Below are positions 22,490 to 34,475 of a DNA stretch of 64,000 nt, one piece after another (within the stretch, counting starts at the first letter, position 1; each line of letters begins with the position of its first letter). Made by a program: the position numbers and the translations under genes. Source of the stretch: Moringa oleifera (taxonomy: Eukaryota > Streptophyta > Magnoliopsida > Brassicales > Moringaceae); contig JAJFZO010000336.1 of NCBI GenBank assembly GCA_021397835.1, positions 28,238-92,237 on the forward strand, given 5' to 3'. The notes below the pieces were generated by a model. It made no database searches, was not told where the DNA came from, and saw only the letters and a list, made by a program, of their open reading frames with translations.

Positions 22490-25045
22490 TGCAAATCGTA
22501 TGTATGGTTTTCTCATTAGAATAAAACTAATAATTTATTTATTAATTTTATCATTATTTTTTAAAATTAAAATAAATTTTAATTTTAAAATAGAAAAATT
22601 TTAAAACATTCAATTTAATTGAATATATAAAAAATTTAAACTTAAAAATTATTTTAAAATAAAAATTTTATAAAAAATTTAAAAATTAATAACACAAGTG
22701 AAAATAATAAAGCTATAAATATACTTCAAAATAATTTTGATTTATGTTGATGTTTTAAAAATATATAAAAATGCAATAACTGAAAAATATAAAGAAAAAA
22801 TTTTTAAAACCTTAATACAATGGATAAATTTCAAAGAAAAATATAATTAAAATACAAAAATAAAATAAAATTCAAAAAATAAAATAAAATAGATTTTATT
22901 GAAGAAAGAAAATACTAAAAAATGAAATAAAATACTAAATTTAAAAAAATATATATCAAGTAATTAAAATCATTGAAGAGAAAAAAATTAATTAAAATGA
23001 AAATTAAAAAATAAAATGTAATAAAATCCCATATAATTCAAAGGAAATAAAAAAAATTAAAAAAAATATTTTATAATTTAAAACAATTCAAGAATCATAA
23101 AATATTTCATAGAAAAAAAACAGAAAATATTTTTGATTTACATTGATCTTTTAAAGAAAAATGTAAAATAAAAATATAACAAATCAAACAATAAAAAAAT
23201 ATAAATACAACAAAGTATGTAAAATAAATAAATAAAAGTATGTAAAAATTAAAAAATTAAAAATCAGATGAACAAAAATTTATAAAAAAAAAAGCCAAAT
23301 AAATTAACAAAATTGCAGTCACTTGGTGATGTCTAATATTTGTCATTTTGTATTAAAGTAGTTAATAATGATAAAAATTAACAAATATAAAAAATTATAA
23401 ACAAGGTTTAAAAATAAAATATTAAAAAATCAAATAAAATAAAAGGTCTAAAAAATAATTTTACGATAAAAATTAAGTGTTAGAAAATAAAAATAATCAA
23501 CAAAATAAAAAATGAATATGAGAATTTTTTTTTGAAAAAATCTAAATTAATTAAAAATAAGAAAAAAAAGCAAAAGAAAATTTGACTAAATCAAGATAAT
23601 ACATATAAAAAAGAAAATAGTAAAGAAACTAAACTCTTTGCAAAGTAAGAAAATAGATTTTGTTGGAAAATAATGTAGTAATAAAATAAAATGTAAAAAA
23701 ATATCTCTACAAATCATTAAACATCAAAACAAAATGAAAATAGAAAAAATATTATAAAATCCAAAAAAAAATAAAAATAAAGAGAATAATTTAAAAACTT
23801 AATAAAAACTAAAAATAAAATAATGTAACACAATTTAAAACAATTGAAGAATCATAAAATATTTTATAAAAAATAATTTTGGTTTGCATTGATTTTTAAA
23901 GAAACATATAATAAAAATCAAATCAAATCAAATAGTAAAAAAATAAAAATCCAACAAATAAATAAATATATCTAAATAAAAAATATAATATATAAATATA
24001 TAATAAAATTTAAAAAATAAATAAATAAATAAAAGCTAAATTAACAAAATTAACAAAATTGCAACCACTTGGTGAGGTTCAATATTTGTTATTTCACTGA
24101 ATTAAAATAAATAAAGATGAATAAAATTAAAAAATGAAGAAATATAAAAAAATTATTAAACAATTTTATAAAATAAAATAAAATAAAAATAAATAAAATT
24201 TTAAAAAACCAACTAAACTAAAAAATTTAAGAAAAATAAAGTTACTAAAAAAATGGATAAGTAAAGAAAACTAAAAATACCTAAAAATAAATGTAAGAAA
24301 TATTTTAAAAATTCAAAATAAAAGAAAATCTAAATGAAGAGAATATTTACAGAAAAAAAAGCAATAGTAAAAAATTCAAAACTCTTTACAAAGTAAGAAA
24401 ATAAATTTTATTTGAAAAACATAATAAAAGATAAAACAAAATTAAATATCAAAAATATATATCAAAAATAATTTTAAAAATAAAATGAAATAAAAATAAA
24501 AAGTAAAAAAATCTAAAAACTCAAAGAAAATAAAGAACAAATGAAAAAAAAATAAAGATAAACACAAAAGATTAGAAAACTTAAAAAATAAAAAATAGAA
24601 AAAATAATGTAAAATAAATTAAAACATTTCAAGAATCATAAAATATTCTTTAAAAAAATTAAAATCACAATTTAAATTTGCAGTGATCTTTTAAAAAAAC
24701 TTGTAATAAAACATAAACCAAAAAGTATAAATTTTAAAAATAAAATATAAATATAAATATTCAAGATAAATAAATAAAATTATGTAAAAAATAAAATAAA
24801 TAAAAAGTAACGAAAACTAAAAATCAAATGCACTAACAAATTTGTAACCACTTGGTGAAGTATAATATATGTTAATTTACTAAATTAATATAATCAAAGC
24901 TGACAAAAATTCAAAAAATAAAAATAAAATTTTTAAAAATAAAAAATAAAATAAAAGCAAATAAAAAATTTTGTAAAATCAAACAAAAATAATTTGGCTA
25001 AAAGATAATAAGTGAAAGAAATTTAAAATAGACAGTAAAATAATA
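22490..25045 (+). repeat. AT-rich ~750 bp repeat family, A-rich (forward) arm, three units
   Basis: Strongly A-rich on the plus strand. Marker words recur in order: 'gaatcataaaatatttta' with 'ttgcattgat' (23,090, 23,845, 24,630); 'aattgcaaccacttggtgag' and variants (23,313, 24,058, 24,838); 'actctttgcaaagtaag' (23,633, 24,382). Spacing is about 745-780 bp. No coding capacity; the sequence is almost entirely A/T with many aaaata words. Confidence 0.7.
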
Positions 25046-25054
25046 TATATATGA

Positions 25055-25250
25055 TTTTTCTTGATATACATTTTTTATTTTTTATTTTTTTAACAAAATT
25101 TATTTTCTTACTTTGCAAAGAATTTTATTTCTTTACTATTACTATTTTATATATACTGTTTTGAATTTGTTGGATTTTTTTTTGTTATTTTGAGTTTTTT
25201 TATTTTTTATATTTATTTTTATATTTTTGTTTCAGCAAATTAAACCTAAG
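25055..25250 (-). repeat. T-rich (reverse) arm of the same AT-rich family, short
   Basis: At about 25,050 the plus strand changes from A-rich to T-rich. 'attttcttactttgcaaag' (25,100) is the reverse complement of the 'ctttgcaaagtaagaaaat' marker of the preceding units, so the array turns round here. The segment is only about 200 bp long before unrelated DNA begins. Confidence 0.6.
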
Positions 25251-27225
25251 ACTCTTACTATTATATGGTTTATGAGGTTTATGTGTATCCTTAAGATTTT
25301 TTATCTGTTAGTGAAGTGATTCTCTTTGTCGCTGAAAGCAAATTGATAGCATATTTGTGACATGACTCATATATAAGAAAGTTAACGGAATAATTAAAGT
25401 CAAATATTCAGTACTATCAATAGATAACCATAATTAGCCTATTGACATAAATGTGATATGGAGATGAAGCATTTTAATTTATGATCAAAACTTAAGCTTT
25501 GTCTCTCATTTCTCTCTACAAAAGCTCACACAATGAAAGTTATACATAGCGAGATTAAAGTGAGAGTAATCATTAGTTGTAGTTTAATTAAAATCTTTGC
25601 AATTCAAATTGGTGATATAATCATAAGCGTTATATCATTTCATGAGACAAGTAGTTATATTAGCTAATGGCTTGATTGGACCTAACTTTGTAATATACTA
25701 AGTGACTCAACCGTCCAATTATATCATTATTACTCTTCTTTATCACTTAAACTATTATATTTATTATCCCTCTGTATCTTCGAACTATCATATGATTATC
25801 ATATTTAAAAAAAATAATTAAGATAAATATTACATTCCATTTAGAGTTTATATATTAAATTTAAATAATTTTTTATTCATAAATTATTTTTATCAAGTTT
25901 CTTGGAAAAAATTTAGCATTAAAAAATTTTAAATTTTTTTATGATAATAGTTTGAATATTTTATTTATATATGTGAAAAAGTTCAACTAAAATTTGTTAT
26001 AAGATATTTATAATTTAAATATTTTAATTTTTAATTTTTTATATTTATTTTATAAAATATGATAAATAATTTTATATTTTTATAAATAAAATGACAATCA
26101 ATTTATGATTATAATATATAATACATTAAATATATCACAGAAGTACAATAAAAGTGGTAAATTAGGATGACACATGGTGGGATTGTTCAGACACTTTAAA
26201 TATCATCATATTTATGAATTGAAAAGATGATTAATAAAACATAAATACTTAATTAATATGGATAGTTCAAAATTGACTTAAAACAGTATTCCATTACAAT
26301 GCATTAAGATTTTGTTAAAAAAAAAAGAGTTGAAAAGTAAGGCTTCAGAGTTTGAAAATATCATTGTCACTTTCATACACCCAGTTAGTTAACCTTAAGT
26401 AACACAATTATGACACAAAGAAACCCACCTATCTACTGAGACTTCTGCTTAGAGCTGGCTTTGAATTTATATAAGTTGTAATAATTATGATATTTTAAAT
26501 TTATTTTTAAAAAAAATTGATTTGAACAGTTAATATATTCTTAAAATTATATATAAATATATAATAAAAAATTAAATTTATTTTTAAATATTTTATCTCA
26601 TGTTTTATTTTAAATTTCAAAATATTTTCAAATAGATTATGATTTATACAAATTAATCAATTAAATATTGACTCAAATGACTATAAAAAATTAAAAATAT
26701 TTCATTGTTCAAATACTTATATTCAAATAAATTCTATAATTTATTTTGAATAAATTATTTAATTTTAAATAAATTTTGACTCTTGATTTATTTATTATAA
26801 TTTTTTTAGTTTTTTTATTGTAATTTTTAAAAGACATTTTAGTACTTGAGAAACTTTAAAATTTTTTATGATGTTAGTTTAAATATTAGTTTATATTAAA
26901 AAAATAAAATTAAAATCTTTAATACAAAAATATTTAATTTGGATATTTTTAAATTTTAAATTTTTTGATAAATTCTAATTTGATTACTTTTTATCAATCA
27001 AAATTTATTTAAAAAATACTATAAAAATCAAAATTTTTAAAAATATATCATAAAATTCAAAAAATTAAAAAAAATTTATAAACTTTTACTTATTAAGATA
27101 TGATTGCTAATTACATTAATTAATTAATTAACACAAATATTATTAAAAGGCTAATTATGAACGATCCTTTTCTTTTTGATTCAATTATAAACTTTTTACT
27201 TAATTAATTTATGGGTGAAGGCAAC
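25250..27225. other. AT-rich DNA without recognised features
   Basis: Contains a less biased stretch (25,250-25,760) with no open frame of note, followed by A/T-dominated sequence. Nothing assigned. Confidence 0.5.
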
Positions 27226-27815
27226 TTGTGATTACACCTTACCGTGGTTCAGGTTCAACTAGATTTCAGTTTCGAACCGTCGGTTCAAGGTTCATGATTA
27301 GAATAAACTAGAACCTAAACCGTTAAGTTGCGATTTCGATTAAAATTCGGTTTGAAAACAGTTCAGGTTCGGTTCAAATTTTGGTTTATATACGATTCAA
27401 GTTTCAATTCAGTTTTTTGATTCATATTTTAATTATAAATATAGTATTTTTATTTTAATTATAAATTTTAATAAAATTAAAAATAAAAATAATCATACTT
27501 TTACTGAAATATGTATTTTAAAACTAAAATTATTTTTAAAATTTTTAAAATTAATTTTTAATAATTTTTAAATTAAAATTTTTAATATTTTTAAAATTAA
27601 TTTAATTAAAAATTGAATCGATACCATCGATTTTGAATAGTCGATTTCGGTTTCCACACAAAATTTATATGAACCATAACCAAACCATTTTTAAAATGAT
27701 TTCGATCACAGTTCAAAACCAAAACCGTTTATGCTGGTTCTGATTTGATTAAAAACTTCAAAGTTACAATTTGGTTTATCGGTTTAAATCAAACCGTGAT
27801 CAGGTCTGCCTGTAA
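27225..27815. repeat. GGTTC/GAACC-rich element with imperfect inverted ends
   Basis: The left part (27,240-27,420) is rich in 'ggttcaggttc', 'gaaccg' and 'cggtt' words. The right part (27,620-27,810) is rich in 'aaccaaacc', 'aaaaccgttt' and 'tcaaaccgtgatcagg', giving a loose inverted arrangement around an AT core ('gtggttcaggttc' near 27,243 against 'tcaaaccgtgatcag' near 27,787). Such GGTT/AACC-type repeats are common in plant genomes. A non-autonomous DNA element is possible but no clear target-site duplication was seen. Confidence 0.4.
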
Positions 27816-27899
27816 TATTCCATGTGCACTTTTGTATGCCATTCGAGAACCAACGACATGCCCACCTCCCTTTGCACACTATGATCCTATGTGCAATGA

Positions 27900-28835
27900 A
27901 AGTGATTTTGTTTTTTATATTTTTTATATTAAGATTAAAATTACTTGTTGATCAACATTACATTACAACAAAAAAATCCAAAAAATTAATACAATGTATA
28001 TTAAAAAAAGGCATACTAAAAAAATAAAACTCTTTACAAAGCAGCAAAAAAAAAATATAGCAAAAAATAGTAAAAATAAAATATATCATGCAAAATCATT
28101 AAAACATTAACGAAAATAAAAATAAAAAATGTAATGAAATTTAAAATATTCAAAGAAAATAAAAAATTTTAAAAAATAAAAAAATTAGAAAAATTTAAAA
28201 ATTAAAATAAAAAAATTAAAATAATTTAAATTTAAAACAATTTAAAAATCATAAAATATTTTAGAAAAATAAAAATAATTTTGATTTACATTAATATTTT
28301 TAAAAAATTATAATAAATCAAACTATAAAAATATAAATACAACAAAAATATAATACCATGTAAAATAAATAAATAAAAATATGTAAAAAATAAAATTAAA
28401 TTAAAAATTAGATAAATAAAAAACACAATAACAAAAAACTAAAAATGTAATAAACTAATAAAATTGCAATCACATTGTAAGTCTAATATTTTTCATTTTG
28501 TTGTATTAAAGTAGTCAAAGATGATAAAAAAAATTTAAAAATATAAAAAAATTTATAAAAAAAAAGTTAAATAATAAAAAATAAAATAAAATAAAAAAAT
28601 AAAGAAAATAAAGTTACTAAGAAAAATAAGTCCTACAAAATAAAAATACTCAAACAAAAAAAAAGTATGAGAGAAAAAAATTTTAAAAACCTAAAGTAAC
28701 TAAAAAATTAAAATTGTAAAAAAAATCAATAAAATCAAGACAATATATATATATATATATATATATAAGACAATCGTAGAGAAATTAAACTCTTTACAAA
28801 GCAAAGAAATAGATACTTTTCATAATTTTATTTTA
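27900..28835 (+). repeat. AT-rich family, A-rich arm, second block
   Basis: A-rich on the plus strand with the family markers in forward order: 'actctttacaaagca' (28,029 and 28,789), 'aatcataaaatatttta' (28,246), 'aattgcaatcacattgtaag' (28,462). The TA run at 28,746-28,767 lies just before the next turn. Confidence 0.65.
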
Positions 28836-28839
28836 TTGA

Positions 28840-31545
28840 TATTTTTAAAAAATTTATAACTTTTCAATTTTTCTATTTTCTTTGACTACTTTAATTCAAC
28901 AAAATAATAAATTTTAAACCTCACCAAATGATTGTAATTTTGTTAGTTTATTTGGTTTTTAGCTATTTTTTATTTTTATTCATTTGAGTTTTGAATTTTA
29001 TTTTAATTTTTATACTTTTATTTATTTATTATAGATATTTTGTATTTTTGTTTTATTTTTATTTTTTACTATTTGGTTTATTATATTTTTATTACATTTT
29101 TCTTTAAAAGATCAATGCAAATATAATTTTAAATTTTTTGTAGAATATTTTATGATTCTTGCATTGTTTTAAACTATTTTATGTTATTTTTCTTTTTTGA
29201 TTTATTATATTTTTATTTAATTTTAATTTTTAATTTTTATGATTTTCTTTGATATATTTTTGCTTTTATTTTATTTTTCTACTATTTTCTTTTTTAATAA
29301 AATATATTTGCTTGCTCTATGAAGAGTAATTTTTTTTTTTTTACAGTAGTGCATTGACTTTGTTAGACTGTTTTACTCTATTTTTCCTTTTTTAATTATT
29401 TTTAATTTTCATTTAATTTTTTCTTATAAATGAATATATTTATTTATTTTGTTGTGTATTTTTAGTTTCTTTCACTTATTTTCTTTTAGTCAAATTATTT
29501 TGTTTGATTTTTTTAATTTTTCTGGTTTTAGAAGATTTTTCATTTGCTTCTATTTTATTTTTTAATTTTTCAAATTTTTTTATTATTTTTTCTGAATTTT
29601 TATCATCATTGATTACAATAATTTAGAAAATTAACAAATATTATACCCATGTGGTCACAATTTTGTTATTATATTTGATTTTTATTTTTAGTTATTTGAT
29701 TTTTTTACATACTTTTATATTATTATTTTGTATACTTTTTATATTTTTATTGTATTTTTAAATTTTTTATTTTTTATTTTTATTACAATTGTTTTAAAAA
29801 AATCGATGCAAATCTAAATTGGGTTTTAAAGTCTTTTTTTGTAGAATATTTTATCATTCTTGAACTGTTTTAAATTATTTTAAATTATTTTTTTCATCTT
29901 TTATGTTTTTGAGTTATCTAATCTTCTGAGTTTTTATTTTTTTTCAATCATTCTCCTTATTTTTTTTTATTTGGATTTTGTTATATTTTATATTTTATTT
30001 CTATTTTTTATGCTTTCCTTTTTTATGATTTCTCTTGATATATATTTTTATATTTCTTATTTTATTTTTTTATTTTTTGTTTTCAACAAAATCCATTTCT
30101 TACTTTGCAAAGAGTTTTATTTCTTTATTATTACCTTATATATATAGTCTTGATTTGGTTAGCTTTTCTTTACTTTTTTTTTTCTACTTCTTTTAGTTAC
30201 ATTGAGTTTTATTTTTAATTTTTAGTTTTTATTTTTATTGTTTTTGATATTTTTAGTTTCTTTCACTTATTTTCTTTTAGTAATTTTATTTTTCTTATTT
30301 TTTTATATTTATTTGGTTTTTATAGACTTTTTTATTTTGTATTATCCTTATTTATTTTTGAAATGAATTTTCTTTTAATAGATTTAATTCTTTATTCATT
30401 GGTAAAGTTATGAACCTAAAGATAATAGGTTGTCTTAATCCATTTGAGTGTAATCCTTCAATACCCTTCATTACGTATTTTGGCTTTGGTAAGTTTATAT
30501 TGTATTTGGAGTCCAGTTTCATTAGCTCCACATAGTTTTTGTGACCTTTTTTTTGTAATATTGTGTGGGTATTAATCCTTCTTGAATTCAATTTTGGTCT
30601 ACTCTTAAGTCGATTGAAACTGTTGTTTTAAGTTGTTAATATATTTTGTTTTTTCTTTTTTTTTTGATTATTTTCTTTGAATTTTAAGGATTTTATTACA
30701 TTTTTTATTTTTTATTTTAGTCAATTTTTTCGTTTAATGATTTCACTTGATATATTTTCTTTTCTACTCATTTAATAAAATCTATCTTCCTGCTTTGCAA
30801 AAATTTTTTTGTCTTGATATATTTTATTTTATGATGTTTAAATTACTTCAAATTATTTCTCATTATATTTTCACATTTCATTTTTTAAAAGTTTTCTAAT
30901 CTTTTGTGTTTCTTTTTTTGATTTTTTCAATTATTTATTTATTTTATTGGATTTTATTACATTTTATTTTTTATTTGACTTGATTTGATTTTTGTTTTTT
31001 ATGGTTTTTTTTTCTTACTATTTTATTTTTTTACTAGCTTTTTAACAAAATCTATTTTCCACCTTTACAAACTATTTTTTTCTTTATTATTTTTTAATAT
31101 ATTTATTGTCTTGATTTTGTTGGATTTTTTTACTTTATTTTTTATTATTTTAGTTACTTTGAGATTTGTTTTAAAAAATTCTTACATTTATTTCTTTTAT
31201 TTTGTTAGGAATTTTTAGTTTCTTTCACTTATTTTGTTCTAGTAACTTTATTTTTTTTTACTGGGATTTTTTCATAGTTTATTTGGTTTTTTAGTTTGTA
31301 TTTGCTTTTATTTTTATTTTTGGGTATTTTTTATAATTTTTATGTTAAAAAATTTTTGGCATCTTTGACTATTTTAATTGAACAAAATAACAAATTTTGA
31401 GCCTCACCAAGTGATTATAATTTTGTTAGTTTATCTAGCTTTTAGCTTTTATTATTCTTTTTATTCATATGAGTTTTGAAAGTTATTTTAATTTTTATAC
31501 TTTTTTTTATTCATTTTATATACTTTAATTTTTTTTTTACTGTTC
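28840..31545 (-). repeat. AT-rich family, T-rich arm, longest block
   Basis: From about 28,840 the plus strand is T-rich and the markers appear as reverse complements: 'tcaccaaatgattgtaattt' (28,923), 'tttatgattcttgcattg' (29,150), 'catgtggtcacaattttg' (29,648), 'cttactttgcaaagag' (30,102), 'cctcaccaagtgattataat' (31,402). Together with 27,900-28,835 it forms a large inverted repeat centred near 28.84 kb. A pararetroviral fragment is embedded at 30.36-30.62 kb. Confidence 0.65.
30360..30620 (-). pseudogene. Endogenous pararetrovirus-like protease-region fragment
   Basis: A pocket of balanced base composition inside the T-rich arm. On the minus strand, pieces in shifting frames resemble the aspartic-protease region of caulimovirid (petuvirus/florendovirus-like) polyproteins, including a short stretch reading 'IQEGLIPT' near 30,585. 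The position expected to hold the Asp-Ser-Gly active site lacks Ser and Gly, an in-frame stop follows, and at least two frameshifts and further stops occur. It is a dead relic. It lies on the opposite strand to the zinc-knuckle fragment 1 kb away, although the two would be neighbours in such a protein. The last ~60 bp (30,327-30,390) recur at 32,338-32,395. Confidence 0.5.
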
Positions 31546-31549
31546 CATT

Positions 31550-32255
31550 TATTAACAAGAAGCCCAAGCAGTTTATAAAGAAGAAACAAAATATTACATG
31601 TTTTAAGTGTGAAAAAATAGGACATTATGCAAGAAATTGTAAAGTAAAAAATTAATAATTTAGAAATATCAAAAGAAATGAAAGGTAACATACTCAGTAT
31701 ATTAGACAAAGAAGACACTTTACAAGACGAAAAAAAATTGAATATATAATAAAAAAACCAAGTGATTCAGTGTCAGTAAGAAAAGATTTAAACCTATAGT
31801 GGAGAAGTAAGTATGTAAATGTAAAATGATCAATATGATTAGTAAGAAAGAATTATTAGTAAATATTATGTATAAAATAAAAGACCTAAAAATAAAAAGA
31901 AAATACTTACTAAAGTTAAAAAAACATTACATTTGAAGGAAAAGAAAAATAAAACATCAAACCTTACAACTTGCAAAAAATATTAGCAAAAGAGAAAAAA
32001 ATAAAAACAATTAAACTTCAAAAGTTACAAACAGGTTCAACGAGCTCAAGAAACAAGTTAGTCAATTACAAAGGGACAATATAGAAATCAAAACAGAAGT
32101 ATTAGCCTTTTAAAAAATCAAGAATTAGGAAATCCGATGGAAAGAAAGGAAGTAGTAGAAGAAAGCAAGAAAGAGGATTCTATAAATATAATAAATAAAA
32201 CACAATTACAAAAAATGGCACGTGGAAATAACCTTAATAACAAATAATGATTTTG
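31550..32255 (+). pseudogene. Endogenous pararetrovirus-like capsid (zinc knuckle) fragment
   Basis: A CCHC zinc knuckle (Cys-X2-Cys-X4-His-X4-Cys) is encoded at 31,599-31,640 behind a Lys-rich stretch, as at the end of a viral nucleocapsid. It is followed by Lys-rich, partly coiled-coil-like sequence with several stops, and near 32,198-32,250 by a frame-shifted piece resembling the segment just before the protease of caulimovirid polyproteins. Codon composition differs from the surrounding T-rich repeat. A retrotransposon Gag knuckle is the alternative, but the downstream pieces fit a pararetrovirus better. It is broken throughout and ends at 32,255. Confidence 0.5.
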
Positions 32256-32265
32256 AATGACGAGA

Positions 32266-32456
32266 TTTTGTAATTGTTCTTTTATTATTATTATTTTTTT
32301 TGCAATGAACTTCTCTCTAAAGATATTTTATACGAGATTTTTTATTTTGTATTATCCTTTTTCGTTTTTGAATTGAATTTTCTTTAAATAGGTTTGATTA
32401 AGATATCTCGAGAGAAAAGTTCATTACACAAGAAAAAAAAAGAACAATTACAAAAG
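32266..32456. repeat. Inverted repeat with ~60 bp arms
   Basis: 'ttttgtaattgttctttt' at 32,267-32,284 is matched exactly in reverse complement at 32,437-32,454. Further in, 'aatgaacttctctctaaagata' (about 32,306) pairs with the complement of 'tatctcgagagaaaagttcatt' (about 32,402). The arms enclose about 70 bp that duplicate 30,327-30,390. It could be a foldback remnant or an inverted duplication next to the viral relic. Confidence 0.7.
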
Positions 32457-33316
32457 AAAATAGAAATTTTCCATAATTTTTGAATATTTTTATGATTTTT
32501 TATTTTTAAAAATCTTTTGTTATTTCTTAATTTTCTATGATTCTTTGGATTTATTACATTTTATTTTGTTCTATTCTTTTATTTTGTTTGATTTTTTCTT
32601 TTTTAATGATTTCTTGATATATCTTTATTTTTTTTACTTTTATTTTAAACTTTTTTTATGATTTTTTTTAGATTTCTTTATTTTTTCTATTTTTTATTTT
32701 CAACTTCCAATTTTCAAGTCTGAGTAGTTTAACCATTGTAAGCTGAAGAAAAAAAAAAGTTCGAAAAGGAGTGGATAGTATCCCCACTGGTTCAAAGCCT
32801 ACAAAATAAGTAAAACTAGTGGTTGAAAAATAGTTAACAAAAAAAAACTATTTTATTTACCAGTAATAAAGCTTCCTTTGATAAGTCATAATTTCAAATC
32901 AACAATGACTAAAAGATTGTAAAAGTGAACAAAAATGTGATAGTTCACTACATCATTCAAATAATAAACTGAAAGTTAACACAAAAGTTGATTAAAAAAT
33001 TTAAGAAAAAATATAGTCTTCATAGGCCGAGCATTACAATCTACACCTAAGGAAGCAAAATAACATAATCAATCTTCTAAAAAAACCATCAAAGATAGCT
33101 AAAAAAATAAAGTTTTATTTATGCAATGTAGCAAAGTGAGAGAAAGAGAGAGAAATAATGGTATAGAAGATTTGATAGTTTAATCAATATCATAAATATC
33201 AACCGTCAAATGAGAATCAATAATAAGTAAGAAAAGCTGTAAAAAATTTTAAGATAATTGAAAGTTTTGAGCAAGATTTAAGATTAAGAAAAGCAGAGAA
33301 CACAAATTATATGCTA

Positions 33317-33317
<1 letters not shown>

Positions 33318-33360
<43 letters not shown>
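33318..33360. repeat. (TA)n microsatellite
   Basis: About 21 perfect TA repeats. The neighbouring 32,460-33,318 and 33,490-33,790 show no gene. Confidence 0.95.
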
Positions 33361-33363
<3 letters not shown>

Positions 33364-33374
33364 TTTACTTCTAC

Positions 33375-33490
33375 TCACTTAGAGTCAATTTTAGAATGGA
33401 AAGGGAGCTAACAATAATAATAACTTACTACATAAACATTGAGTATCTAGGAATTAAAGCAACACAAACAATCAATTTGATTTTCTAGAA
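33375..33490. repeat. Dispersed repeat shared with 8.86-8.98 kb
   Basis: Partner of 8860-8985 ('gagtatctaggaattaaagc'); same orientation, diverged. Confidence 0.4.
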
Positions 33491-33787
33491 TAGGAAATTT
33501 AATCCTCATCAAAAATCAAATTTTGAGCAAAAGTCATTCAGTCTTGGAATTTGTAACAAAATTCAAATAAAAGTTTTCCATTAGAGATATAAAGAAAATT
33601 TTCAATTAAATTATTTTAAAAACATATACTATATAAATAAAATTTGAAACCATTAATATTTCATATAAACTTTTAAAAATCTTAACGACAAAACTTTTTG
33701 CTAGAATTTTGAAAATTTTAAAGAAAATATTACCATCAAAATTTAAGAAAAAATTAAAGTTTAATTATTGATTTGAATTAAATATTT

Positions 33788-34475
33788 TTCGTTGAAATGA
33801 GTAAATATTATATATTTCAATAATAAAGTTCAACAAAAAATATTTAGTTGGAAATGTTTTGCGATTTTGAATGAAAAATAATCCCTTCAAAGATTCACAT
33901 AATTTTTTTATATGTATTTAAGAGGAACATATTTTTTGAAATTATTTAATAAAATAATATTGAAATAGCTTCAAAAATTATCAAAGGTTTTTTAATGAAA
34001 ACTTGTTATTGAAATTTTAAAATTAAAATTTTAAAATAATTTATTTATTTTTAAAATTTTTTAATTATATATATATATATATTTAATGATTACGCAAATA
34101 AATTATGGAGTAAATCATTTTAAATCCTAAAATATATTTTGTTGAAATGAGTAAATATTATATATTTTAATAACAAAGCTCAACCGAAAATATCTCCTTG
34201 GAAATGTTTTCTGATTTTCAATGAAAAATAATCCCTTCAAAGATTCACATAATTTTTTTTTTTACAATATGCATTTAAGAAGATAGTATTTTTAAAATTA
34301 TTTAATAAAATAGTATATTTAAAAATATTTTATTTTATGGAATCTCAACGGAAAATTTTTGTAAAAATAATATTGAAATAACTTTTAGAAATTATCAATA
34401 GTTTTCCGTGAAAACCTATTATTAAAATTTTAAAATAATTTATTTATTTTTAAAAATTTTATAATGAATATATAA
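33788..34475. repeat. Tandem duplication of a ~350-400 bp AT-rich segment
   Basis: 'gttgaaatgagtaaatatta' at 33,791 and 34,141 begin two copies that continue through 'ggaaatgtttt', 'aaaataatcccttcaaagat' and 'tttaaaataatttatttatt'. The second copy is longer by about 60 bp. Non-coding. Confidence 0.8.

Noticed and set aside
30985..31218. 77-codon Phe/Leu-rich frame that looks like a membrane protein
   Set aside because: Simply a T-rich stretch of the AT-rich repeat; poly-T gives Phe and Leu.
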